DNA of 28,820 nt, from NCBI GenBank assembly GCA_024644505.1, contig JAHEHQ010000001.1:1-28820 (forward strand), read 5' to 3'. Of the stretch, positions 1-7,584 are shown one piece after another (positions within the stretch are counted from its first letter, which is position 1; each line of letters opens with the position of its first letter). The notes beneath the pieces are model-generated. The model worked only from the letters and a program-made list of their open reading frames with translations. It was not told the DNA's origin and ran no database searches. The DNA is from Gammaproteobacteria bacterium (GTDB lineage: Bacteria; Pseudomonadota; Gammaproteobacteria; Chromatiales; Chromatiaceae). A program made the translations under genes and the position numbers.

Positions 1-1
1 G

Positions 2-430
2 GATGCGGACGACCTGGCACAACTGCTGTTCGAATCGGCGGGTAAGAAGGCCTCCGGTATCTGGGTGGGACGGATGCCCGGCGGGGATGCCGTCACGGTC
101 GATGGGAAAACGCTGCCGGGGCAACTCTTTCCCCCGCTTTTTCTGCGCCCTGCCTGGGAGGTCGTGGGGAAGGCGCAGCTGGTAAAAGACTTTCTTTGCT
201 GGCAGGCACCCTGGCTGCTGCAGCTCGATTATCTTGATCACGCAACCCGGGACTGGCTGGAACAGGCGGCATGGCAAAACGCCATCGAAACGGACAGGGT
301 CTATCGATTGTTCCCCGAGGTCAGGGATTCAGACGGCCTTACCGCCGCCCGGGTCAGGGCACGGATGATCAGGGAATCCAACACCCCCCAGGGGGTTGCC
401 GAGGCATTCTATCCCTTCGTCAACGAATAG
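2..430 (+). CDS. hypothetical protein, 3' part only (cut by window edge)
   Basis: An open frame runs from base 2 to a TAG stop at 428–430, giving the last 142 residues of a protein whose start lies outside the window. I do not recognise the family. The visible part is soluble-looking and rich in Trp, Leu and acidic residues, with no membrane segment and no obvious catalytic motif. An internal ATG at 65 is unlikely to be the true start, because the same frame stays open and protein-like upstream of it. The gene converges on the GGDEF/EAL gene with only 5 bp between the two stop codons and no visible hairpin terminator. Confidence 0.6.
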   Translation, partial: DADDLAQLLFESAGKKASGIWVGRMPGGDAVTVDGKTLPGQLFPPLFLRPAWEVVGKAQLVKDFLCWQAPWLLQLDYLDHATRDWLEQAAWQNAIETDRVYRLFPEVRDSDGLTAARVRARMIRESNTPQGVAEAFYPFVNE

Positions 431-435
431 AAGGT

Positions 436-2766
436 TCAGGAAGAGGCCCTGGGAAAACTTTTCTTGGCCTGTTCCCGGAGCATTTTTTCCATCGCGAATG
501 AGGGTACGGGTCTCCCGTAGAGATAGCCCTGGAGTTCGTCGCATTTGATGGATTTCAGGAAACCGGACTGATCGGGACGCTCCACGCCCTCGGCCATGAC
601 GCGCATCCCCAGGCTGTGGCCAAGCGCCACGATCGCCCGACAGATCATCTGGTCGCTGGCGTCAACGGCAACATCCCTTACCAGCCTGCTGTCGATCTTC
701 AGGCATTGAACCGGCAGCCTTTTCAAACGTGCCAGGGAGGAATAACCGCTGCCGAAGTCGTCGATTGCCAGACTGACGCCCAGGTCGCCCAGGGTTTCCA
801 GCAGCCCCACGATGCGCTCACCTTCGTCCATCAGGCTATGCTCGGTAATTTCCAGCTCGAGCCTACGGGGGTCAAAACCGGAATCGCGCAGGATCATGCC
901 CAGATTCCGGACGAGAGAATTCGGCGACATCTGGCGTGCCGAAAGATTGACCGCCAGACGAACTCTCGGGAGCCCCTGCTCATCCCATTGGCGTACCTTG
1001 CGGCAGGCCTCGGACAACTCCCACTCACCAACGCTTTCAATGAGGTGCGTCTCCTCCAGAACGGGCACAAAATTCCCGGGGAGGACGATCCCCAGCTTCG
1101 GATGGTGCCAGCGCAGCAGGGCCTCCACACCCACGATCTCCGGACTGCCCGCCAGCACCTGGGGCTGATAGAAGAGTTCGAACTGATTGCGCTCCAGGGC
1201 CCTGCGCAGGTGGGTCTCCAGAGACAGGCGCTCCCGTACCTTATCCGTCATGCTCGACTTGTAGAAACTGTAGCTTTGGCGGCCCTGCTCCTTGGCCCTA
1301 TACATGGCGATGTCGGCGTTCTTGAGCAGAATCTCCGGTGTCCTGCCGTCCTCCGGGAAGATCGTAATGCCGATACTGGGCGAGACGAACACCTCATTCT
1401 CGGACAGCTGGAACGGCTGCTCCAGGGCATCGATGAACTTCTGGGCAAGGTTGGCGGCATCCTCCGAGTGGGTCAGGCCCTCCAGGATCACCACGAATTC
1501 GTCACCGCCGATGCGCGCGATGGTGTCCTGCTCCCTCAACAGGGATCTCAGACGCTTGGACACGCTTATGAGCAGCCGGTCACCCTGGGCATGCCCATAG
1601 GTGTCGTTGACATACTTGAACCTGTCCAGATCGATGAACATCAGGGCAATGCAGGTCGGGTTCCGCTTGGCCTGGCCCAGAACGTGTTCCAGCCTGGCAT
1701 TCATCAACAGACGATTCGGCAACCCCGTCAGGGCGTCGTGATGGGCAAGATAAAACAGCTTGTGCTCGGACTCCTTCAACGAACTGATATCGGAGAACAC
1801 CGCAACGTAGTTGTGGGTTTCCCCCCGGTGATTGCCGATCCTGGAAATGCTCAACCACTGGGGGTAGATCTCACCGTCTTTTCTGCGGTTCCAGATCTCC
1901 CCCTGCCATTTTCCGGTGGCATTGATGCTGCCCCACATGGTCTTGTAGAAGGTCTCGTTATGGCGTTCCGACCTCATCATCTTCGGGTTATGGCCGCGCA
2001 CCTCCTCGAGACTGTACCCCGTGATCCGGGTGAACGCCTTGTTGACGTCGAGTATCGATCCGTCAGGCCCGGTTATGAACATGCCTTCATTGGCATCGTC
2101 GAACACCGTGCTCCACTGCAGGAGGCGCTGTTCCCGTCGCCAGTTCTTTATGGTGATCGCCGCCGCACCGGCCGCGGTTTCCAGGATGCGCCTGTGGAAC
2201 GGCGTGGGAATCTGGGGGCTGGTAAAAACCACGGCGAGCATACCGAGGATCTCCCGCTCATCGTAGACGATGGGCACGGACCAGCAGGCTCCGAGATTGA
2301 GGCGCAGGACCGCCTCCCGCAGCCCGTCCCACCTTGAATCGGACGCCACGTCGGTGGCGTATACCGCGTCAGCTCTGACCGCGCCCTCGCCGCCCGCGGG
2401 TAAAAGCGCCTCGAAATAAGGCAGGATTTCCGTGAGAAAAAAAGGCCCTGCCTGGAGTGTCAGTTCATCGTTTTCCTGCTTTAAAAGCATCACCGAGGCA
2501 TTGGCATCGGGCACCATGCTTTCCATCAACCTGCAGAGCTGTTCGATAATCAGTTCGAACCTTTCTCCGGTGGCGATGGATCCCAGGATAAACTGTTGCA
2601 GCTCAAGCAGCTGCGTGAGCTGTGCCGTATCCACGAACTCCTGATCCAGGGGATTCACGAACTGATTGTTTCCCGGGTCAACCTGAGTCGTACTGTCATT
2701 GATTGCAGGGCTCCATTGCGCATCCAAACTCCCTTGGCATGTTATCGGCCGATCATGACCGCGCAT
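436..2766 (-). CDS. GAF-PAS-GGDEF-EAL cyclic-di-GMP signalling protein
   Basis: This 776-residue protein has no membrane segment. The order is a GAF-like sensor (about 50–210), a PAS domain (about 215–335), GGDEF (about 340–505) and EAL (about 515–770). The GGDEF signature is intact at 420–424, so diguanylate cyclase activity is possible. An RxxD inhibitory site (REQD, 411–414) sits exactly five residues before it, the spacing of the allosteric c-di-GMP I-site. The EAL signature (548–550, EALLRW) and the DDFGSGYSSL loop (669–678) are also intact, so phosphodiesterase activity is possible. Such hybrids often run one activity with the other regulatory; which dominates here cannot be read from sequence. 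The ATG start has no strong ribosome binding site. It lies 93 bp downstream of aroE on the same strand and may be co-transcribed. The input signal is unknown. Confidence 0.95.
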   Translation of the reverse strand: MRGHDRPITCQGSLDAQWSPAINDSTTQVDPGNNQFVNPLDQEFVDTAQLTQLLELQQFILGSIATGERFELIIEQLCRLMESMVPDANASVMLLKQENDELTLQAGPFFLTEILPYFEALLPAGGEGAVRADAVYATDVASDSRWDGLREAVLRLNLGACWSVPIVYDEREILGMLAVVFTSPQIPTPFHRRILETAAGAAAITIKNWRREQRLLQWSTVFDDANEGMFITGPDGSILDVNKAFTRITGYSLEEVRGHNPKMMRSERHNETFYKTMWGSINATGKWQGEIWNRRKDGEIYPQWLSISRIGNHRGETHNYVAVFSDISSLKESEHKLFYLAHHDALTGLPNRLLMNARLEHVLGQAKRNPTCIALMFIDLDRFKYVNDTYGHAQGDRLLISVSKRLRSLLREQDTIARIGGDEFVVILEGLTHSEDAANLAQKFIDALEQPFQLSENEVFVSPSIGITIFPEDGRTPEILLKNADIAMYRAKEQGRQSYSFYKSSMTDKVRERLSLETHLRRALERNQFELFYQPQVLAGSPEIVGVEALLRWHHPKLGIVLPGNFVPVLEETHLIESVGEWELSEACRKVRQWDEQGLPRVRLAVNLSARQMSPNSLVRNLGMILRDSGFDPRRLELEITEHSLMDEGERIVGLLETLGDLGVSLAIDDFGSGYSSLARLKRLPVQCLKIDSRLVRDVAVDASDQMICRAIVALGHSLGMRVMAEGVERPDQSGFLKSIKCDELQGYLYGRPVPSFAMEKMLREQAKKSFPRASS

Positions 2767-2859
2767 TAACGGGCAATTCTTATGGAATTACCCTGTTATT
2801 CCCCATAACGTGACGCAGGCCCGGTTTTTCATGGGGACCGAAGGCGGCCTCCCCACTTT

Positions 2860-3684
2860 TCAGCCTGCCGCCTCTCGCAGAGAGCGTATCACCGGTGCCG
2901 TGTCCGGACGCACCCCCCGCCACAGGTAAAAGGATTCGGCGGCCTGCTCGACCAGCATCCCCAACCCGTCCACCGCCCGGGAGGCCCGGTGGCGCTGCCC
3001 CCAACGGACCATGGCGGTGGGCTCGCTGGCATACATCATGTCGTAGACCCAGCCTCCGGGAGCCAGGATGTTATCCGGGATCCGGGGCAGTCGGCCGTCG
3101 AGCCCTGCCGACGTGGCATTGATGATCAGGTCGAACCCTTCCCTGTCCAGCTCGTCCAGACCACATCCCCTCAACGGCGCCCCGTCTGGGAACGCCCCGG
3201 CCAGTTCCACCGCCCGTGAGGCGGTGCGGTTGGCAATGACCAGACTTTCCACCCCGGTATCGAGCAGCGGGTGAACCACGCCCCGGGCCGCGCCCCCGGC
3301 GCCCAGCAACAGGACACGGCTGCCGCTCAGCAGATAACCCTGGTTGACCGTGAGATCCCGTACCAGGCCCACGCCATCCGTATTGTCCCCCTGCAGGCGT
3401 CCATCCCCATCAGGCAACAGGGTGTTGACCGCCCCCGCACCAAGGGCCCGCGCCGTGCAATGGTCCGCCAGCACACAGGCCCTTTCCTTGAAGGGCACCG
3501 TGACATTCAGTCCCTTGCCCCCTTCCCTGAAGAAACGGCGGACCTCTTCCTCGAATCCCTCCGGATCGCCCAGGAGCCGGGTGTATTGAAGATCCTGTGC
3601 CGTCTGCCCCGCAAATGCGTGGTGAATCAGCGGGGATTTGCTGTGCGCGATGGGATTGCCAATGACGGCATATCGGTCTGTCAT
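2860..3684 (-). CDS. aroE: shikimate dehydrogenase (NADP+)
   Basis: AroE reduces 3-dehydroshikimate to shikimate with NADPH in the cytosolic chorismate pathway. The 274-residue length is normal. The substrate-binding SKSP is at 15–18. The catalytic pair is present: Lys66 in NVTVPFK and Asp103 in GDNTDG, matching Lys65 and Asp102 of the E. coli enzyme. The dinucleotide loop GAGGAA is at 128–133, and NRTASR at 152–157 is the NADP-phosphate-binding motif. The ATG start lies 9 bp from a 12-bp perfect palindrome (3694–3705). It follows hemB on the same strand with about 50 bp between them, so the two may share a transcript although their pathways are unrelated. Confidence 0.97.
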   Translation of the reverse strand: MTDRYAVIGNPIAHSKSPLIHHAFAGQTAQDLQYTRLLGDPEGFEEEVRRFFREGGKGLNVTVPFKERACVLADHCTARALGAGAVNTLLPDGDGRLQGDNTDGVGLVRDLTVNQGYLLSGSRVLLLGAGGAARGVVHPLLDTGVESLVIANRTASRAVELAGAFPDGAPLRGCGLDELDREGFDLIINATSAGLDGRLPRIPDNILAPGGWVYDMMYASEPTAMVRWGQRHRASRAVDGLGMLVEQAAESFYLWRGVRPDTAPVIRSLREAAG

Positions 3685-3692
3685 GGATCAGA

Positions 3693-3734
3693 GCCTGTTA
3701 ACAGGAACCAGTACTCTGTCAATGTGATATTGAC
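3693..3734. repeat. hemB–aroE intergenic palindromic segment with two dispersed-repeat motifs
   Basis: The segment holds a perfect 12-bp palindrome, CCTGTTAACAGG (3694–3705), whose GCCTGTTAAC core recurs near 4774 and 28223, and with one change at 13335. Next to it, 3711–3734 matches 7554–7577 at 20 of 24 positions and contains the inverted repeat GTCAAT/ATTGAC. The segment ends on the last base of the hemB stop codon. Similarity was found by eye; function is unknown. Confidence 0.55.
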
Positions 3735-4747
3735 TAGGTTTGCAGCCACTGGGCGGCCCTTTTGGCAAAATAGGTCAGAATCCCGTCCGCACCGGCCCGC
3801 TTGATGGAAAGCAGAGACTCCATCACCACGGCCCGCTCATCCAGCCAGCCGTTCTGCGCAGCCGCCATCAGCATCGCGTACTCGCCACTGACCTGGTAGA
3901 CGAGGGTGGGAGCACCGAAGGTCTCTTTGACCCGCCGCACCACGTCCAGGTAGGGCATACCCGGCTTGATCATGACCATGTCAGCGCCCTCGTTGAGATC
4001 CATCTCCACCTCCCGCAGGGCCTCGTCGGAATTGGCCGGGTCCATCTGGTAACTGGTCTTGTTGCCGCCCCCCAGATTGGCGGCGGAACCCACAGCGTCA
4101 CGGAACGGGCCGTAGAAACTCGAGGCATACTTGGCCGAGTAGGCAAGAATGCGGGTATGGATATGGCCCGCATCCTCCAGCGCCTCCCGGATCGCGCCGA
4201 TGCGTCCATCCATCATGTCCGAAGGCGCCACCACGTCGGCACCGGCATCGGCGTGGGAAACCGCCTGTCTCACCAGCACCTCCACCGTCTCGTCGTTCAT
4301 CACATAGCCACTGTCATCGATCAGACCGTCCTGGCCATGGGTGGTGAAGGGATCAAGGGCAACATCGGTGGCCACCCCCAACCCGGGAATCGCCTCTTTC
4401 AGCGCCCTTACCGCACACTGAGCCAGGCCATCCGGATTATAGGCTTCCCGGGCGTCGAGGGATTTGGCCTCCGGCGGCGTGACCGGGAAAAGGGCCAGTG
4501 CCGGAATACCCAGTGCATGGGCATGGGCCGCCTCCTCCACCAGGAGGTCGATGCTGAGACGCTCCACCCCGGGCATGGAGGCCACCGCCTCCCTTTGACC
4601 GCTGCCTTCGAGCACAAACATGGGGTAAATCAGATCGGAGGTTGTGAGGTTGTTCTCCCGCATCAGCCGGCGGGAAAAATCGTCCCGACGCATGCGCCGC
4701 ATGCGGGTTGACGGATAGCTTGAGTACAATGGATTCCTGGACGGCAT
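3734..4747 (-). CDS. hemB: delta-aminolevulinic acid dehydratase (porphobilinogen synthase)
   Basis: HemB condenses two 5-aminolevulinate molecules to porphobilinogen, an early step of haem and sirohaem synthesis. The ATG at 4747 is chosen because GGAGAG lies 7 bases upstream; the frame extends five codons further to a TTG without support. Counting from that ATG (337 residues), the Schiff-base lysines are Lys206 (YSAKYAS) and Lys261 (MIKPGMPYLD). The metal-site segment reads DVALDPFTTHGQDG, with Asp and Ala where zinc enzymes have cysteines. This is the magnesium-type, zinc-independent subclass typical of Pseudomonas and relatives. It is transcribed away from the MBL-fold gene, with about 125 bp between starts. 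Confidence 0.97.
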   Translation of the reverse strand: MPSRNPLYSSYPSTRMRRMRRDDFSRRLMRENNLTTSDLIYPMFVLEGSGQREAVASMPGVERLSIDLLVEEAAHAHALGIPALALFPVTPPEAKSLDAREAYNPDGLAQCAVRALKEAIPGLGVATDVALDPFTTHGQDGLIDDSGYVMNDETVEVLVRQAVSHADAGADVVAPSDMMDGRIGAIREALEDAGHIHTRILAYSAKYASSFYGPFRDAVGSAANLGGGNKTSYQMDPANSDEALREVEMDLNEGADMVMIKPGMPYLDVVRRVKETFGAPTLVYQVSGEYAMLMAAAQNGWLDERAVVMESLLSIKRAGADGILTYFAKRAAQWLQT

Positions 4748-4773
4748 CGGGTTGCTCTCCAATGGATCAACGG

Positions 4774-4797
4774 GCCTGTTAAAACTAAGCGGTAAGA
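4774..4797. repeat. degenerate copy of the GCCTGTTAACA dispersed motif upstream of hemB
   Basis: On the minus strand this stretch matches the repeat at 28223–28249 at about 18 of 23 positions, including the CAGGC end and a TTAACA core. It lies about 27 bp upstream of the hemB start in the divergent hemB/MBL region. It could be a shared operator, part of a promoter or a decayed repeat. Confidence 0.4.
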
Positions 4798-4872
4798 TAC
4801 ACCGGCCGCGCCCCGGGCTCCAGATCGGTTATGGTATGTTTTGGGAGTTGTTTGAAAAGTTGGAAGTACATC

Positions 4873-5799
4873 ATGAATGGATCGATGAGGTTTCTCCAAA
4901 TAATACTGGTGCTGCTGCTCTCCTCGAATGCATGGGGCGCGGGACTGGAGGTACAGAAAGTTTCAGACCGGGTTTATGCCCTCGTCGGGGAAACCGCACA
5001 AAGGTCACCCGATAATCTCGGTAACAACGCCACCTTCGGTCTGGTCATCACCGACGAAGGGCTGGTACTTATAGACCCGGGCGGCAGCGAAAAGGGAGCG
5101 GCAATGCTGGATGCCGCCATTCGCACCGTATCAACCCGGCCCGTGGTGCTGGTCATCAACACAGGCGGCCAGGATCATCGCTGGCTGGGCAATCACTACT
5201 GGAAAGCGCGGGGTGCCCGGGTGATCGCCTCGACAGCGGCAGTTGAGGACCAGAAACAGCGCAGGGACCAGCAACTGGCCGCGCTCAGCCGCCTGGTTGG
5301 CGATGAGGGCATGGAAGGCACGGTACCCATGTATGCCGATCAAACCTTCGGGGAAACACACCGAATGGAGATGGGCGGCGTCCGTTTCCGGCTGCATCAC
5401 GCAGGTCAGGCCCACACGCCTGGCGATATCTATGTGCTCCTGCCCGATGAAGAGACGATCTTTACCGGTGATATCGTCTATCACGACAGGCTGCTGGGCG
5501 TAGGCCCGCAATCCAACAGCAAAAGCTGGCTGGAAGTGTTCGGGGAGATCGAGAAACTGGGCCCGGGCAAGGTCGTACCCGGGCACGGGAGGGCGGGATC
5601 GCTCGAGAAGTCCCGCCGGGAGACGGGCGATTATCTGCGAACCCTCAGGGCCAGGGTGGCGGAGTTCCTGGATCAGGGCGGCACCCTGGAGGAGATCAGC
5701 CGGGTGGATCAGTCGGAATTCCGTTTTCTGGCGGTTTTCGATCAGATTGCCGGCAGAAATGCACACCAGGTGTTTCAGGAGATGGAGTTCGACTTTTGA
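4873..5799 (+). CDS. exported metallo-beta-lactamase-fold protein with an atypical metal motif
   Basis: The start at 4873 follows GGAAG by 6 bases; earlier in-frame ATGs lack such a site. The product (308 residues) begins with a signal peptide of about 24 residues ending near AWGA, so it should be periplasmic. The fold signals are present: NTGGQDH (96–102) at the metal loop, HTPGD (181–185), FTGDIVYHD, and VVPGHG. The usual HxHxDH is degenerate: the two leading histidines are missing and the loop is one residue shorter, while the DH pair and the later Asp and His remain. The metal content and reaction are therefore uncertain. A thioredoxin-like gene starts one base after its stop, suggesting a two-gene operon and perhaps a thiol or sulfur-related role, which is inference. 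Confidence 0.85.
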   Translation: MNGSMRFLQIILVLLLSSNAWGAGLEVQKVSDRVYALVGETAQRSPDNLGNNATFGLVITDEGLVLIDPGGSEKGAAMLDAAIRTVSTRPVVLVINTGGQDHRWLGNHYWKARGARVIASTAAVEDQKQRRDQQLAALSRLVGDEGMEGTVPMYADQTFGETHRMEMGGVRFRLHHAGQAHTPGDIYVLLPDEETIFTGDIVYHDRLLGVGPQSNSKSWLEVFGEIEKLGPGKVVPGHGRAGSLEKSRRETGDYLRTLRARVAEFLDQGGTLEEISRVDQSEFRFLAVFDQIAGRNAHQVFQEMEFDF

Positions 5800-5800
5800 A

Positions 5801-6154
5801 ATGAAAACTGTTTCCCAGGCTGTTTTCGATGTGGACGAGCAGGGATTTCAGGATCGGGTCATCGAGGCCTCGAAACAGAAGCCTGTTCTGGTGGATTTCT
5901 GGGCCGAGTGGTGCGCCCCCTGCCTCTCCCTGGCCCCCGCGCTGGAGCGGGTAATCCGGGAACTCGACGGCACGGTGGACCTGGCCAAGGTGGAGGTGGA
6001 TGACAATATGCGCCTTGCCGGACACTATCGCCTTCGGGGATTCCCCACCGTGATCATGTTCTACCAGGGGCAGGAGCTGGGGCGTTTCAGCGGCTCCAGG
6101 CCGGTCCACTGGATCAGGGACTGGATAGACGAGCACGCCGGGCAGCAGCTCTAG
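5801..6154 (+). CDS. thioredoxin-like protein (WCAPC)
   Basis: This 117-residue single-domain thioredoxin fold has the active site WCAPC at 37–41 (thioredoxins usually have WCGPC) and the cis-proline at Pro82 in GFPTV. No signal peptide is visible, so it should act in the cytosol, probably as a thiol-disulfide reductant. The ATG at 5801 lies one base after the stop of the MBL-fold gene, with AGGAG and GGAG a little upstream; a longer in-frame start at 5747 would overlap that gene. The Gly-to-Ala change inside the active site is expected to shift redox potential or partner choice. It is followed by several hairpins and a terminator. Confidence 0.9.
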   Translation: MKTVSQAVFDVDEQGFQDRVIEASKQKPVLVDFWAEWCAPCLSLAPALERVIRELDGTVDLAKVEVDDNMRLAGHYRLRGFPTVIMFYQGQELGRFSGSRPVHWIRDWIDEHAGQQL

Positions 6155-6191
6155 TGGGTCGCCCACCAGGAGGCTGTTGGCGAAACTGTAG

Positions 6192-6209
6192 GGTCGAATT
6201 CATTCGACC
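6192..6209. repeat. short palindrome (8-bp stem) after the thioredoxin-like gene
   Basis: GGTCGAAT and ATTCGACC face each other across 2 bases. No T-tract follows, so it is not a standard terminator. It looks like a small repetitive extragenic palindrome, but only one copy is seen here. Confidence 0.5.
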
Positions 6210-6299
6210 TGCTGTCGGCCAAATATCACTAAAGTTTTCCCTCTGCCTGCCGACACCCATATCAAGTATTACGGGTTGTTTTGAACTCGTACTCAGGGG

Positions 6300-6334
6300 C
6301 CTCGGTGACCGGTGCAGTTTACCGGTCACCGAGG
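6300..6334. repeat. strong 14-bp perfect stem-loop
   Basis: CCTCGGTGACCGGT (6300–6313) pairs perfectly with 6321–6334 around a 7-base loop. There is no following T-run, so intrinsic termination is unlikely. It lies in the non-coding gap between the converging thioredoxin-like gene and tsaC, where an mRNA 3' end stabiliser, a REP-like element or a protein-binding dyad are all possible. Confidence 0.7.
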
Positions 6335-6383
6335 GACTCCGGCTCAATTGATCCTCCTCCGGCGCCACAAAAATGGCGCTTTC

Positions 6384-6418
6384 AGGGCTCATCTTCTCCC
6401 CAGATGAGCCCTTTTTTT
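6384..6418 (+). terminator. rho-independent terminator
   Basis: GGGCTCATC (6385–6393) pairs with GATGAGCCC (6403–6411) around a 9-base loop, followed by seven Ts (6412–6418). It should end plus-strand transcription from the MBL–thioredoxin pair. The T-run overlaps the tsaC stop codon on the other strand. A smaller hairpin (6362–6379, GCGCCA stem) sits just before it. Confidence 0.9.
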
Positions 6419-6980
6419 ATGCTCTGATCAGCTTGCCGGTCCTCAGATCCCGAATGCTGGTGGGTGAGTCCGCCCCGCTTACGTCGCCGTGCACGATGAA
6501 ATCCACGGCGGACCCGAACATCAGCCTCACCCGCAGCGCATTTTGTGCCGGTGGCCGTCCCGCCGGATTGGCACTGGTGGAAACCAGGGGGGAGTCACAC
6601 GCCGTACACAAGGCTGCGGCCACCGGATGCGCCGTGACCCTGACCGCCAGGGTGTCGTGGGAACCGCTCAGCCAGCCCGGCAGGGCCGGGGCTGCCGGAA
6701 GCAGCCAGGTGTGAGGGCCGGGCCAGCTCTCCAGCGCCGGCCTAAGCCGTGCTTCGTCCACCTCTGCGACATAGGGGCGCAACTGCTCGAAGCGGGCCGC
6801 GATCAGTATCAGCCCTTTCTCAACGGGACGCTGTTTCAGCTCCAGCAGCCGATATACCGCTGCACCGTCCAGGGGATCGCAGCCCAGTCCATAGACGGCC
6901 TCCGTGGGATAGGCAATGATGTCTCCCCGGCGAACAGAACGGGCGGCCTCCCTGATACGGCCGGAACCGAATCCTTTCAA
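6417..6980 (-). CDS. tsaC: threonylcarbamoyl-AMP synthase
   Basis: TsaC (YrdC/Sua5 family) makes threonylcarbamoyl-AMP from threonine, bicarbonate and ATP, the first step of the t6A37 modification of ANN-decoding tRNAs. The 187-residue protein is the short form without the extra Sua5 domain. It carries PTEAVYGLGC (25–34), KQRPVEKGLI (49–58), the STSAN nucleotide-binding motif, and an SPTSIRDLRTGK ending. The best start is a TTG that overlaps the purE stop as TTGA; no in-frame ATG or GTG precedes the conserved AYPTEAV segment, and the offset fits E. coli TsaC. Translation is probably coupled to purE. Confidence 0.95.
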   Translation of the reverse strand: MKGFGSGRIREAARSVRRGDIIAYPTEAVYGLGCDPLDGAAVYRLLELKQRPVEKGLILIAARFEQLRPYVAEVDEARLRPALESWPGPHTWLLPAAPALPGWLSGSHDTLAVRVTAHPVAAALCTACDSPLVSTSANPAGRPPAQNALRVRLMFGSAVDFIVHGDVSGADSPTSIRDLRTGKLIRA

Positions 6981-7483
6981 CCCTTCAGTTCTGCCTGCAG
7001 CTGGGCATCCTTTGCCTTCACCGATTCGGCGTTTGCCTCTCGATCCGCCTTGACCCGCCCGGCCAGGGCCGGATCCACCAGGGACATGATCTGCGCGGCC
7101 AGGTAAGCGGCATTCTTTGCACCCGGCTTACCCACGGCCACCGTGGCAACGGGAATACCGCCCGGCATCATCACCGTCGAAAAGAGGGAATCCATACCCT
7201 GCAGGGGCCCCGCGTCCAGGGGAATACCGATCACCGGCTTGACGGTCAGACCGGCAACCGCCCCCGCCAGATGGGCCGCGAGCCCGGCGGCGCATATGAA
7301 CACCACGCATCCCCGGGCATCGGCATCCTTGACATAGGCATGGGTCGCGTCCGGCGTGCGGTGGGCGGAGGTGATCTTCGCCTCGAAGGGTACCTCGAGA
7401 TTTTTCAGGACATCCATGGTGGACTGCATCACCGGCAGGTCCGAGTCCGAGCCCATCAGGATAGCGACAAAAGGTTTGCTCAT
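6977..7483 (-). CDS. purE: PurE, phosphoribosylaminoimidazole carboxylase catalytic / N5-CAIR mutase subunit
   Basis: PurE acts at the carboxylation step of purine synthesis (AIR to CAIR, directly or via N5-CAIR). The protein has GSDSD (11–15), SAHRTP (39–44) and the AAHL loop with His71. The ATG at 7483 is chosen over a TTG five codons earlier, as it gives the standard MSKPFVAILMGSDSD beginning. The loop reads AAGLAAHLAG rather than the common AGGAAHLPG, and the C-terminus has a charged extension of about 30 residues. No purK follows; tsaC overlaps its stop instead. Whether it is a class I mutase needing a distant PurK, or a direct carboxylase, cannot be settled here. Confidence 0.94.
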   Translation of the reverse strand: MSKPFVAILMGSDSDLPVMQSTMDVLKNLEVPFEAKITSAHRTPDATHAYVKDADARGCVVFICAAGLAAHLAGAVAGLTVKPVIGIPLDAGPLQGMDSLFSTVMMPGGIPVATVAVGKPGAKNAAYLAAQIMSLVDPALAGRVKADREANAESVKAKDAQLQAELKG

Positions 7484-7553
7484 TGTTTTACGGCTCAATA
7501 TCAGTTTGAAAAGCGTTTAAAGATACCTGATTTTCGGTCCACAGGCCATGCTG

Positions 7554-7584
7554 GTACTCCGTCAATATAATAGTGACGGAGTAC
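7554..7584. repeat. perfect 11-bp inverted repeat overlapping the recQ stop
   Basis: GTACTCCGTCA (7554–7564) and TGACGGAGTAC (7574–7584) flank a 9-base AT-rich loop. The recQ stop codon (7562–7564) lies inside the left arm. No T-run follows on the recQ strand. The first 24 bases match 3711–3734 at 20 positions, so this looks like a small dispersed palindromic element placed at gene ends. Confidence 0.7.

Noticed and set aside
616..2337. 573-codon open frame on the plus strand opposite the GGDEF/EAL gene
   Set aside because: It is fully antisense to a gene with intact domains, has no recognisable motif and is explained by high GC content.
4748..4762. TTG start for hemB five codons upstream
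   Set aside because: The ribosome binding site GGAGAG lies within this extension and is correctly spaced for the ATG at 4747.
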